53,318 nucleotides of DNA, from positions 1 to 53,318 of the forward strand of contig JAFXSH010000070.1 of the NCBI GenBank assembly GCA_017525805.1, read 5' to 3'. Positions within the stretch are counted from its first letter, which is position 1. Each line of letters begins with the position of its first letter. This DNA is from Clostridia bacterium (GTDB lineage: Bacteria; Bacillota_A; Clostridia; Christensenellales; Aristaeellaceae). The notes beneath the pieces were generated by a model, which was not told where the DNA came from, searched no databases, and worked only from the letters and a program-made list of their open reading frames with translations. Below, piece by piece: positions 1 to 8,230 of the stretch. The translations under genes were made by a program, and so were the position numbers.

Positions 1-207
1 CTCCAACTCCTGAATCGCCGCCCGGATTGCGCTGACCCCTTCTTTGCTGATGTATGCCAAACCGGCCAGGGTATAATCCCATTCCGCTGGAAGAGAGATC
101 ATCACAGACAGCAGCCCCTTGGCCTTTAGGCTAAGACGCTTGTCCCGCAGATGGTAATTTGCCATTACGGTATAGTTGCTGTTTTTCTCAACGCGCATAA
201 CTGCCAT
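1..207 (-). CDS. HTH replisome-organizer-like protein of an integrative element (3' end outside window)
   Basis: The first 69 codons of a minus-strand gene are present and the rest lies beyond the left edge. The start is an ATG at 207 preceded by a CAGGAGG box. The protein opens MAVMRVEKNSNYTVM and continues with a winged-helix-like stretch (DKRLSLKAKGLLSVM, then EWDYTLAGLAYISKEG). Such N-termini are typical of helix-turn-helix replication initiators or organisers carried by Tn916/Tn1549-like conjugative elements and phages of Clostridia. Together with the integrase stub at 540-710 it indicates that an integrated element, or its remains, occupies the left edge. The family assignment is from memory of conserved sequence. 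The exact function is inferred. Confidence 0.7.
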   Translation of the reverse strand, partial: MAVMRVEKNSNYTVMANYHLRDKRLSLKAKGLLSVMISLPAEWDYTLAGLAYISKEGVSAIRAAIQELE

Positions 208-539
208 TTTCTTTTCCTCCTGTTCAGTCCAAAAACAGAAAAAGGGTGACCAGAATGATTAACGTTCTGATCGCCCTCTGACGCTGTGAAGGTCATCACA
301 GCAGGCTATGAAATTGTGATTGAAAAAGTGACGACCCTTCGATGATTTGGGGCGTCACTTACTGCGGTTATTAGCCGCTGAAAACGGGAAACTTTTTTGT
401 CATTGGTTTTACATGGGCCCTCCTTACCCTCACTTCTGCTTCCTTCATTTCAGTGGAAAAGGAACTGAATTCAGCAGCCCGAATTGCTCAAAACCCTTGT
501 GCCATAAGGGTTTCCCGTTTTGTCATTATTATACCCTAA
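208..539. other. Non-coding remnant of the integrated element
   Basis: I see no credible gene in this 332-base stretch. It holds the hairpin at 243-277 and a perfect 8-bp stem-loop at 491-513 (AAACCCTT / AAGGGTTT), which looks like a weak terminator. The small open frames here lack ribosome binding sites. The stretch joins the HTH gene to a 5'-truncated integrase, as expected after a deletion inside a mobile element. Confidence 0.5.
243..277 (-). promoter_or_regulatory. Hairpin in the leader of the HTH gene
   Basis: The arms AGGGTGACCAGAA (243-255) and TTCTGATCGCCCT (265-277) pair nearly perfectly around a 9-nt loop. It sits 36 bases upstream of the HTH start codon on the minus strand, so it could be a leader hairpin, an operator, or a terminator from upstream. 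There is no clear U-tract on the minus strand. Confidence 0.4.
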
Positions 540-710
540 TGGCATGGATACGCGACGCTGGCACTGCAAAATGGGGTAGATGTCAAAACAGTTTCCAATA
601 ACTTAGGCCACTCTACCACAGCATTCACCATGGATAAATATGGACATGTGACAGAAACCATGATGAAGGACAGCGCTGACAAGATGCAAAGGTTCATTGA
701 ATCGCTCTGA
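540..710 (+). pseudogene. Tyrosine integrase, C-terminal stub
   Basis: The frame reads HGYATLALQNGVDVKTVSNN, then LGHSTTAFTMDKYGH, and ends MQRFIESL-stop. This is the end of a phage/ICE tyrosine recombinase: the region just after the second catalytic Arg, the LGH box (third catalytic motif) and the catalytic Tyr in DKYGH. An in-frame TAA lies at 537-539, immediately upstream, and the core-binding and N-terminal domains are missing. The gene is therefore a 5'-deleted remnant and cannot encode an active enzyme. Its 3' end points at the 3' end of the tRNA-Ser gene at 806-897, the usual arrangement of an integrase beside its tRNA attachment site. Confidence 0.85.
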
Positions 711-767
711 AGCGCCCCGAATCGTTGAAAAAGATAAAGTGGGTACTAAAGTGGGTATAAAGCAAAC

Positions 768-804
768 AAAAAAGCCCAGAAACCTTGAAATTCCTGGACT
801 TTTT
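768..804 (-). terminator. Rho-independent terminator of the tRNA-Ser unit
   Basis: Read on the minus strand, AAAGTCCAG pairs with CTGGGCTTT (one G-U pair) and is followed by a U-rich tail. It begins two bases beyond the encoded CCA of tRNA-Ser(GCU), as expected for a tRNA terminator. Confidence 0.8.
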
Positions 805-805
805 C

Positions 806-897
806 TGGCGGAGAAGGAGAGATTTGAACTCTCGCTACGATTCACTCGTACTACTCCCTTAGCAGGGGAGCCCCTTCGGCCACTTGGGTACTTCTCC
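806..897 (-). tRNA. tRNA-Ser (anticodon GCU)
   Basis: A 92-nt class II tRNA with the CCA end encoded (806-808 on the complement). The acceptor stem is GGAGAAG/CTTCTCC. The anticodon stem CTCCC/GGGAG encloses the loop CTGCTAA, giving anticodon GCU, which reads AGC/AGU serine codons. A long variable arm (TAGTACGAGTGAATCGTAGCGA region) is typical of serine tRNAs, and the T-arm carries GTTCAAATC. It is intact although an integrase stub lies next to its 3' end, so any integration there restored the tRNA sequence. Confidence 0.97.
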
Positions 898-922
898 ATT
901 TGGCTCGATATCTTGAAAAAGG

Positions 923-1008
923 CGGAGAGAGAGGGATTCGAACCCCCGGTGCCTTTCAGCATCACTGGTTTTCAAGACCAGCGCCATCAACCACTCGGCC
1001 ATCCCTCC
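923..1008 (-). tRNA. tRNA-Ser (anticodon UGA)
   Basis: A class II serine tRNA. The acceptor stem GGAGGGA pairs with TCTCTCC (one G-U), with discriminator G at 923. The anticodon stem-loop CTGGT-CTTGAAA-ACCAG gives anticodon UGA for UCN codons. A long variable arm is present (TGATGCTGAAAGGCA region), and the T-loop reads GGTTCGAATCC. The full CCA is not encoded; the next bases give CCT. It lies 25 bases upstream of tRNA-Ser(GCU), so both are probably cut from one transcript. Confidence 0.96.
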
Positions 1009-1046
1009 GTACACTGCGGCTGACAGCCTCATCGAAGTGCCTGCTT

Positions 1047-1075
1047 ACTATAGCACTTTTAAAGCCTCTTGTCAA
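1047..1075 (-). promoter_or_regulatory. Sigma-A promoter of the two tRNA-Ser genes
   Basis: On the minus strand a perfect -35 TTGACA (1070-1075) is followed by a 17-bp spacer and a -10 TATAGT (1047-1052). The first mature tRNA begins at 1008, about 30 bases past the expected start of transcription. Confidence 0.85.
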
Positions 1076-1142
1076 TCCCCAATTTTTAAGAACTGCAAGT
1101 TCTTCAGGCGCATTTTCAGCGCCGTCTTTGAACCGCTTAAAA

Positions 1143-1853
1143 TCACGCGGTTTTCTGCTGACTGCGCATCCAATTGAGCAGTGATGCCACGCTTTTTTCC
1201 TCCAGGCGCAGGGAAAACACCTGCTCCTGAATATCGCCCAAATAATGAGCGTCGGAGGAATGCAGCACGTGTTTGTTTTCCAGCGGCTCCAGGGGGCAAG
1301 GCAGATCGCGCCATACCTCCACAGTGCTGAACACGGGCTCTGGCGGCATGAAGCCCAAATTGATCAGCAGGCCGTTATTGCCTCGGTTGATATGGGCGGG
1401 TACCGGTACGCCGCCCACGGCGCGCACTCTTTCCGCGCATTCTTCCAGGGGCAGGTCGGTGGCGCCGATCAGCAGCGCGTCCTCGGTATCGATCACCTGA
1501 TCGTCCTCATCCATCACCAATTGCTCCCCAAAAAAGGAGGGCTTATTCTTTTTCTTGGGCAGATGCTCTTTCAGCATGGCCCCGAAATCCACGGCGGTGG
1601 ACACATCCGGGAAATAGCCTAACATATGCACTTCTTCCCTGGTGGTGATCTCGATGGCGGGCACCAAAAGAAGGCCGTAAGCATCGGCGATCTTCTGGGC
1701 CGTCGGCAGATTCCGGGCGGCGTTGTGATCGGCGATGGCCACGGCGTCCAGGCCCTTCACCACTGCCATGCCTAAGATGTTCCCCGGCGTCATATCATTA
1801 TCGCCACAGGGAGAAAGGCAGGAATGGATATGCAGATCGGCAAACAGGTTCAT
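1143..1853 (-). CDS. PHP-domain metal-dependent phosphoesterase
   Basis: This 236-residue protein starts MNLFADLHIHSCLSPCG, the classic PHP motif I (HxH). Further metal-ligand segments are IADHNAARN, VPAIEITT and, near the C-terminus, LHSSDAHYLGDI. PHP proteins are trinuclear-metal phosphoesterases, and stand-alone members of this size are usually annotated as predicted 3'-5' oligonucleotide or nucleotide phosphatases. The gene follows the DRTGG-domain gene by one base, so the two are translated from one message. In Clostridia this pair is often found near iron-hydrogenase and serine-kinase-like genes, which points to a signalling or redox-linked role. The substrate is unknown. The start ATG overlaps the preceding stop region and is the only sensible one. 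Confidence 0.85.
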   Translation of the reverse strand: MNLFADLHIHSCLSPCGDNDMTPGNILGMAVVKGLDAVAIADHNAARNLPTAQKIADAYGLLLVPAIEITTREEVHMLGYFPDVSTAVDFGAMLKEHLPKKKNKPSFFGEQLVMDEDDQVIDTEDALLIGATDLPLEECAERVRAVGGVPVPAHINRGNNGLLINLGFMPPEPVFSTVEVWRDLPCPLEPLENKHVLHSSDAHYLGDIQEQVFSLRLEEKSVASLLNWMRSQQKTA

Positions 1854-1854
1854 T

Positions 1855-2202
1855 TTACTCTGCCTTTTCCGGCACGCCCTTTTCCATCATGCGGCCGCAG
1901 ATGGCATAGGCGGACAAGGGGCTTTTCAGCACGCAAAGCCCTTCATCGGAAGCTTTTTGCAGGATCGCTTCGGGCATATCGATGCTTTCAGGCAGGATCA
2001 CGCAGGCCATTTCCGCCAGCGCGGCCACCGCCACCACGTTCATGTGCGTTTGCACAGTGATCCAGGCCATGCCCTCGCAGCCGTGGGCCATCACCCAGGA
2101 CAGCAGGTCGCAGGTGTAACCGCAGGAGATTTCTTTATCCTCTTCCACGCCAGGGGTCATATTCGTTGCTTCAATCAACTGCGCCAATTCGGATACTTTC
2201 AA
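1855..2202 (-). CDS. DRTGG-domain protein
   Basis: A 115-residue cytosolic protein beginning KVSELAQLIEATN, with the conserved core MNVVAVAALAEMACVILPES. This matches small stand-alone DRTGG-type domains (PF07085) that are thought to bind nucleotides or small ligands and are found in Clostridia next to PHP-domain proteins. The start is a TTG at 2202, chosen because GGGAGG lies 8 bases before it and no in-frame ATG or GTG has a box. It is the first gene of a two-gene operon with the PHP protein, driven by the strong promoter at 2252-2280. The molecular function is not established. Confidence 0.75.
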   Translation of the reverse strand: MKVSELAQLIEATNMTPGVEEDKEISCGYTCDLLSWVMAHGCEGMAWITVQTHMNVVAVAALAEMACVILPESIDMPEAILQKASDEGLCVLKSPLSAYAICGRMMEKGVPEKAE

Positions 2203-2251
2203 TGTTCATACCTCCCTGACCGCATCAAAATTCATTTTCCAATTGCACCAA

Positions 2252-2280
2252 ATTATACTGATTTATCCCGCTTTTGTCAA
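2252..2280 (-). promoter_or_regulatory. Sigma-A promoter of the DRTGG-PHP operon
   Basis: Consensus promoter on the minus strand: -35 TTGACA (2275-2280), a 17-bp spacer, and -10 TATAAT (2252-2257). Transcription should start about 40 bases before the TTG start codon at 2202. Confidence 0.88.
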
Positions 2281-2287
2281 TCGGCGA

Positions 2288-2324
2288 TAAAAACGATGCT
2301 CCCCTCTCAGACGAAGGGAGCGTC
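2288..2324 (-). terminator. Terminator of the L,D-transpeptidase gene
   Basis: On the minus strand GACGCTCCC pairs with GGGGAGCATC (one mismatch), followed by GTTTTT. It lies just past the stop codon at 2334 and just before the promoter of the DRTGG-PHP operon, so it insulates the two units. Confidence 0.75.
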
Positions 2325-2333
2325 GCGAAAAGA

Positions 2334-3980
2334 TTAAGGCTGGGGCGTTTGGGTGTCCGGCATGAGCGTTTGGGTGGGCGCGGGCGTTTTATTGGCTTCC
2401 CGCACTTCATTATACAGCGTTTCCAGGGTCCTGATATTGGCCGTGCCGCTGCTGTCCAGCCCACGGCTGCGCTGATAGGCGAATACGGCTTTCTGGGTGC
2501 CTTCCCGGTACTGGCCGGTAACGGTACCGCTATAGAAGCCCAGCTCTTTCAGCTTCATTTGCAGCCAGTACACGTCCTGGCCCTCCGAACCGACTTTCAG
2601 ACTGCGTTCCGCTGTCAGCGGCGCGGTTTTGCCATCGTAAGTATATACGGGCGGATCGGGCGTCACATTGGGCATCATGGTTTTGGTGTTCAACTCTCCG
2701 GGTTTGATCTTGTAGCGCAGTTCAGGATCGGCGGCCGCGTCGTCGTGGATCCATACCTGCATGCCCGCTTCCGCGTGGTCGTAGATCCATTTGGCGTCGG
2801 CTACGGTGAGGCGGATGCAGCCGTGAGAGCCGCGTTTGCCAAGGCCGGTGAGGGAAGATACTTTCAGGGTGGCGTCATTGCCGCTGTCGCTGTAAAGCAC
2901 GCTGTGGAAAGCGATTTCCTCGGTGATCTTGGTCCACCAGCGCGCTTCGCCGCCGCCCCAGTTGGGAAATTTGCAGTGGGCGGACCGGCGGCCGGACAGG
3001 GTAAACGTGCCCAAAGGAGAAGGATAGGTGGTAGTGCCGGTGGCGCAGAGGAAAGCACGGTCCAAATCAGTGTAGCCTTCCGTTTTCTTGTCGTATTTCC
3101 ATACCTTTACCACCTGATTTGCCACGTCCACCTCGAAGAAATAAGGCAGCGGAGTGGGTTCGTAGGCGGGTTTGGGTTCACTTTGCGCGTCCACAGTGGA
3201 AGGATCGTTGAAGAGGGCGTTCCAGGTGGCCTCATCCACAGCGCCGGTCACTTCCAGTCCGTTATGGGCTTGAAACGCTTCCACGGCGGCCTGTGTGTTT
3301 TTGTAATAACCGGTGGTAACTTTATAGTAGGTAAAAAAGCCCAGGTCCATCAGCCGCTGCTGCACCTTCTGCACATCCGTGCCGGTTGAACCGTAGGCCA
3401 GCTTGCGCGTGAACGCCTGATAAGGCCCCGGCGTAGGGGATGGCGTGGGAATCGGGGTGGCGGTAGGAACGGGGGTAGGCGTAGGCGTTGGACGGATGGC
3501 GAGGGAAAACAGCTTTTCCTGGGTCTTTACATCGGCGGTCCCGGTGATTTCCATGCTGTTTTCGCCTTGGAAAATCTGCACTGCCGCTGTGGTCCCCTCT
3601 AAGTAGCTGCCGGTGATGTTGCCGGTATAGTAGCCCAGTTCAACTAATTTTTCCTGCAACAGCTTCACATCCTCGCCAGTCGCGCCGTAAGAAAGGGGGC
3701 GGTAGCATTCGCCATAGATGATATTCAGGGTTTCTTCATCGGCAATGCCCGTAACCTTCAGGCCGTATGCCTCCTGCACGGCGGAAACCGCCGCTTCCGT
3801 GGCGGCGGCGTACTGGTCGCTGGCCCGGACGGTGGTATAATTCAATTGCCGGAGCCGGGTGTTCAGCTCCAGCACCGCGTCGCCGGAATCGCCGGGCTTC
3901 AGCCCTTCTTCCGCAAGCGCCGCGCCGAAGCATACGCATAAAATGACCGATAAAAGCAACAGTCCGATCCGTTTCTTCAT
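2334..3980 (-). CDS. Secreted L,D-transpeptidase with four peptidoglycan-binding repeats
   Basis: A 548-residue exported cell-wall enzyme. It has a signal peptide (MKKRIGLLLLSVILCVCFGA, cleavage probably near ALA-EE), then peptidoglycan-binding type 1 repeats at about 27-90, 95-160 and 193-258. A Pro/Thr linker (163-187) separates repeats two and three. A YkuD L,D-transpeptidase domain spans about 280-412 with the catalytic motif SHGCIR (385-390, nucleophile Cys388), and a fourth binding repeat lies near 455-525. The family forms 3-3 cross-links in peptidoglycan. The start chosen is the ATG at 3980, spaced from an AGAGGTGG box. An in-frame GTG at 3989 lies inside that box. The gene stands alone between its own promoter and terminator. 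Confidence 0.93.
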   Translation of the reverse strand: MKKRIGLLLLSVILCVCFGAALAEEGLKPGDSGDAVLELNTRLRQLNYTTVRASDQYAAATEAAVSAVQEAYGLKVTGIADEETLNIIYGECYRPLSYGATGEDVKLLQEKLVELGYYTGNITGSYLEGTTAAVQIFQGENSMEITGTADVKTQEKLFSLAIRPTPTPTPVPTATPIPTPSPTPGPYQAFTRKLAYGSTGTDVQKVQQRLMDLGFFTYYKVTTGYYKNTQAAVEAFQAHNGLEVTGAVDEATWNALFNDPSTVDAQSEPKPAYEPTPLPYFFEVDVANQVVKVWKYDKKTEGYTDLDRAFLCATGTTTYPSPLGTFTLSGRRSAHCKFPNWGGGEARWWTKITEEIAFHSVLYSDSGNDATLKVSSLTGLGKRGSHGCIRLTVADAKWIYDHAEAGMQVWIHDDAAADPELRYKIKPGELNTKTMMPNVTPDPPVYTYDGKTAPLTAERSLKVGSEGQDVYWLQMKLKELGFYSGTVTGQYREGTQKAVFAYQRSRGLDSSGTANIRTLETLYNEVREANKTPAPTQTLMPDTQTPQP

Positions 3981-4021
3981 CGTTTCCACCTCTGTGTTTT
4001 CGATGTATCTGATTGATATTG

Positions 4022-4051
4022 ATTGTACAATGCGCTCTTATGAAAAATCAA
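4022..4051 (-). promoter_or_regulatory. Sigma-A promoter of the L,D-transpeptidase gene
   Basis: On the minus strand: -35 TTGATT (4046-4051), 18-bp spacer, -10 TACAAT (4022-4027), about 40 bases before the start codon. Confidence 0.65.
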
Positions 4052-4069
4052 TGGTGAATCAAAGGCAGC

Positions 4070-5488
4070 TCAGCCTTCTTTTGCCAATTGCTGCCCCATG
4101 ATCACGCCCATGACGGAAGCCATCATAAGGCCCCTTGTCCATCCGCTGGAATCGCCCAAACAGTGCAGTCCCTGGATGTTAGTGCAAAAGTCCTGATCCA
4201 TCTTCACTCGGTTTGAATAGAATTTCAGTTCCGGGGAATAAAGCAGCGTCTCCGAGGCAGCAAAGCCGGGCACCACCTGATCCATGGCCTGCATAAAATG
4301 AATGATATTGGTCATGGCGCGGTAGGGCATGGCGGCAGTGATGTCCCCCGCCACGGCGTCGGGCAGGGTGGGGCGCACATTGGCCCGGCAAAGCTCCTTC
4401 TGCCAAGTGCGCTTGCCGTTGAGGATATCGCCGAAGCGCTGTACCAGAATGCGGCCATCGCCTAACATGTTGGTCAGCTCGCCCACCTTCTGGGCGTAGG
4501 CGATGGGCTGGTTGAAGGGCTCGGTGAAATTGTGGGAGCAGAGAATGGCTAAATTGGTGTTTTCCGTTTTCAGTTCCTTGTAGGAATGTCCGTTCACCAC
4601 GGCCAGCTCGTTATCGTAGTTTTCCTGGCTCACAAAACCGCCGGGATTCTGGCAGAAGGTGCGCACCTTGTTGCGGAAGGGTTCAGGATAGCCCACCAGC
4701 TTGCTTTCGTACAGCGCCCGGTTCACGATTTCCATTACTTCGCTGCGCACTTCCACCCGCACGCCGATGTCCACCGTGCCGGGCTGATGGGCGATGCCGT
4801 GCTCCTCGCACAGCTTTTCCAGCCAGTCCGCGCCCCGGCGGCCCGTAGCCACCACGGTATGATCCGCCAGGATTTCCTTACATACGCCCTTTTCCTCCAC
4901 GGAAACGCCGATGCAGCGCGAGCCGTCCAAAATCAGGTTTTCGCAGCTGCACCCGAACAGGATATCCACCCCGTGGGCCAGCAGATACTTTTCAATTTCC
5001 CCATAAATGATTTGCGCCTTTTCCGTGCCTAAGTGCCGAATGGGGCAATCCACCAGCTTTAACCCCGCCTTGATGGCGCGCAGGCGAATCTGCTTGATTT
5101 CCTCGCTCTGGCCGATGCCCTCCACGTGGCTGTCGGCCCCAAATTCGAGATAAATCTTATCTGTGTAGTCAATCATTTCCTGGGCGTTATTTTCGCCGAT
5201 CAGCTCCGGCAGTTGGCCGCCTACCTCATAGGAAAGGCTGAGCTTGCCGTCTGAAAACGCGCCAGCGCCGGAAAAACCCGTGGTGATATGGCAATAAGGC
5301 TTGCAATTCATGCATTTGCCCGTTTTCACCTTGGGACAGCGGCGGTTTTCAATGGCCGCGCCTTTTTCCACAATGGTAATTTTCTTTTTGCTTCCTTTAC
5401 GCAGCATTTCCAGCGCCGTAAAAATCCCCGCCGGGCCCGCGCCAACAATGACAACATCCGTTTTCATCATTTTCACCATAAATACCAT
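4070..5488 (-). CDS. FAD-dependent dehydrogenase (COG2509-type)
   Basis: A flavoprotein of up to 472 residues. Near the N-terminus it carries the dinucleotide-binding motif VVIVGAGPAGIF, followed by IVEKG and a Cys cluster CPKVKTGKCMNCKPYC. The central region has TTGFSGAGAFSDGKL and VVATGRRGADW, and the C-terminus has LHCLGDSSGWTRGLMMASV, the second FAD contact. These match the uncharacterised 'FAD-dependent dehydrogenase' family common in Clostridia. The natural electron partner is unknown. Several in-frame ATGs (5488, 5479, 5470, 5467) are possible and none has a good ribosome binding site. Homologues usually begin close to MKTDVVIVG, so 5470 or 5467 is equally plausible. It is a single-gene unit with a strong promoter. 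Confidence 0.85.
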   Translation of the reverse strand: MVFMVKMMKTDVVIVGAGPAGIFTALEMLRKGSKKKITIVEKGAAIENRRCPKVKTGKCMNCKPYCHITTGFSGAGAFSDGKLSLSYEVGGQLPELIGENNAQEMIDYTDKIYLEFGADSHVEGIGQSEEIKQIRLRAIKAGLKLVDCPIRHLGTEKAQIIYGEIEKYLLAHGVDILFGCSCENLILDGSRCIGVSVEEKGVCKEILADHTVVATGRRGADWLEKLCEEHGIAHQPGTVDIGVRVEVRSEVMEIVNRALYESKLVGYPEPFRNKVRTFCQNPGGFVSQENYDNELAVVNGHSYKELKTENTNLAILCSHNFTEPFNQPIAYAQKVGELTNMLGDGRILVQRFGDILNGKRTWQKELCRANVRPTLPDAVAGDITAAMPYRAMTNIIHFMQAMDQVVPGFAASETLLYSPELKFYSNRVKMDQDFCTNIQGLHCLGDSSGWTRGLMMASVMGVIMGQQLAKEG

Positions 5489-5517
5489 AAATTGTAATTG
5501 GCATTTCTGCCATGGAT

Positions 5518-5547
5518 ATTATAACGAAAAAATTTCATTTTTGTCAA
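5518..5547 (-). promoter_or_regulatory. Sigma-A promoter of the FAD-dependent dehydrogenase gene
   Basis: Minus-strand consensus boxes: -35 TTGACA (5542-5547), 18-bp spacer, -10 TATAAT (5518-5523). The predicted transcript start is only some 20-40 bases before the candidate start codons. Confidence 0.85.
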
Positions 5548-5644
5548 CTCTATACCTCATTATTGTTACAATTTTGTTTCTTGGAGAAATTGTGTTTCAA
5601 AAGCATAACAGACTGAATTCCGCCAAAACATACCGGGTTCCAAT

Positions 5645-5675
5645 CGAAAAAGGCATGCTTTTGTTCTTGCATGCC
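5645..5675 (-). terminator. Terminator after mnmA
   Basis: A perfect 7-bp stem GGCATGC/GCATGCC (5652-5658 and 5669-5675) is followed on the minus strand by TTTTTC. It lies 26 bases beyond the mnmA stop codon. A separate 18-bp perfect palindrome, GAGCGCTGATCAGCGCTC (5692-5709), overlaps the mnmA stop. Confidence 0.7.
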
Positions 5676-5700
5676 ATAAAAAATATGGAATGAGCGCTGA

Positions 5701-6765
<1,065 letters not shown>

Positions 6766-8049
6766 TTACAAAACGCCCTCCTTTTCCATCCGCTCAAACA
6801 GCTTTTGGAACGCTTCTTCTGTCACTTCTTCCGGCTTTCGCGCCGCGTTCACGGTCAGGAACCGTTCCGGGTTTTCCCGGTACAATTGCTCAAACCCCGT
6901 TTCCGTGCGCGCGTGGAAAGAATCCCCCGCCTTTTCGATGCGATCCGGCTGGGAAACGGCCAGCCGCCGGGCCATGGCTGCCTCATGATCCATACGCAGA
7001 TACACCGTCACGTCCGGCACGCCCTCCCGATAGGCCACCCGGTTGATTTCCCGCACCCAATCAAGTCCCAAACCCCGGGCGATGCCCTGGTACACCAGGG
7101 ACGAATCCACGAATCGATCGCACAGTACGATTTCACCGTTTTGCGCGGCGGGCAGGATCACTTCTTTCACGTGCTGGGCCCGGGCGGCGGCGAACAGCAG
7201 CGCTTCCGTTTCGGCGCACATGCCGCCGTCTTCCTTGGCCAGCACAATCTTCCGGATTTCCTCTGCGATGGGACAGCCGCCGGGTTCCCTGGTGCGGCGC
7301 ACGGTATAGCCAAACTGTGTAAACCTTTCCCCCAGCGCCTTACTCTGGGTGGATTTGCCGCAGCCGTCGCCGCCCTCCAGGGCGATAAAGTAACCCTTGG
7401 GGGCGGGCATATCGGGGCACAGCAGGTCACACAGCGCCTGCGTGGTTTCCGCGGCGTGGGCGGGCCCTTGGGCCAGGGTTTCTTCCCTGCTCCCGTAGCC
7501 GTACAGGGCCGCGATGGAATCGATGCCCGCGTCCCGCGCGCCCTTGATGTCCCCCGCGATATCACCGATCATCACCGCTTTTTTGCCCTCCGGCAGCACC
7601 CGGCGGATGAGCGTTCCTTTATCGGCGTGCAAATCCTCCGGCGTGGGGCCCGCCACCGCGTCGAAATATTGCAGGAGATCAAAATAGCGCAGGATTTCAA
7701 CGGAGGTGTGCTCCGGCTTGCCGGTGGCCACAGCCAAATACGCGCCCCTTTCCTTGAGCGCCGCAAGAAGCGCCCGGATACGGGGATACACGCTGTTTTC
7801 CTTCCAGCCGATGGGAATATACCTTTCTCGGTATAAATCGGTGGCGTAAGCCGCCTGTTCCTCCGTCATGCCGCAGTATTTCATATAGCTCTCCGCCAGG
7901 GGCGGACCTAAAAAGCGTTGCAAGGTACCCTCCGGCGGCACAGGCAAGCCCATCTTTTTCAGGGCGTATTCCGTACAGGCGAAAATGCCGGGCCGGGAAT
8001 CGGTCAGGGTTCCATCCAGATCAAAAATCACAGCATCATAATTCAGCAC
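6766..8049 (-). CDS. Fused HAD phosphatase and thymidylate kinase
   Basis: One uninterrupted 427-residue frame carries two complete enzymes. Residues 1-215 are a HAD hydrolase of the phosphoglycolate-phosphatase type: motif I DLDGT (Asp10, Asp12), motif II ATGK, motif IV GDIAGD (163-167). Residues 217-427 are a full-length thymidylate kinase: P-loop GGDGCGKS (226-233), TREPGG (253-258), the DRF motif (311-313) and a lid region near 362-385. dTMP kinase makes dTDP for DNA synthesis. The HAD half may clean up nucleotide or sugar phosphates. No stop, frameshift or internal start with a box is visible at the joint (CPDMPAPKGYFIALEGGDG). Start GTG at 8049 follows GGAAGG. It is normally encoded as two genes. 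Confidence 0.93.
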   Translation of the reverse strand: MLNYDAVIFDLDGTLTDSRPGIFACTEYALKKMGLPVPPEGTLQRFLGPPLAESYMKYCGMTEEQAAYATDLYRERYIPIGWKENSVYPRIRALLAALKERGAYLAVATGKPEHTSVEILRYFDLLQYFDAVAGPTPEDLHADKGTLIRRVLPEGKKAVMIGDIAGDIKGARDAGIDSIAALYGYGSREETLAQGPAHAAETTQALCDLLCPDMPAPKGYFIALEGGDGCGKSTQSKALGERFTQFGYTVRRTREPGGCPIAEEIRKIVLAKEDGGMCAETEALLFAAARAQHVKEVILPAAQNGEIVLCDRFVDSSLVYQGIARGLGLDWVREINRVAYREGVPDVTVYLRMDHEAAMARRLAVSQPDRIEKAGDSFHARTETGFEQLYRENPERFLTVNAARKPEEVTEEAFQKLFERMEKEGVL

Positions 8050-8086
8050 AGAAAAGCATCCTTCCGAAAGTATTCGTCAGGACTGT

Positions 8087-8115
8087 ATTGTATCATACAA
8101 TGACAGTTTCAGCAA
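8087..8115 (-). promoter_or_regulatory. Sigma-A promoter of the HAD-tmk/mnmA operon
   Basis: Minus strand: -35 TTGCTG (8110-8115), 17-bp spacer, -10 TACAAT (8087-8092). It is back to back with the plus-strand promoter at 8164-8192. Confidence 0.6.
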
Positions 8116-8163
8116 TCCGCCAGTTTCTACTTTGTCCGCCTATTCCGCCTCTTTGCGCGCCGC

Positions 8164-8192
8164 TTGACAAATAATTAGGCGGATAGTACAAT
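8164..8192 (+). promoter_or_regulatory. Sigma-A promoter of the glycan O-acetylation operon
   Basis: -35 TTGACA (8164-8169), 17-bp spacer, -10 TACAAT (8187-8192). An 8-bp inverted repeat (TCCGCCTA at 8135-8142 and TAGGCGGA at 8176-8183) has one arm in the spacer and one upstream of the -35 box, and might be an operator. The first gene starts at 8231. Confidence 0.82.
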
Positions 8193-8230
8193 ATGGGCGT
8201 TCATTCTTCCGGAAGGGAAAGGGTTTTGCC

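Noticed and set aside
347..601. 84-residue plus-strand open frame at the left edge
   Set aside because: It overlaps the integrase stub in another frame, lacks a ribosome binding site and shows no domain.
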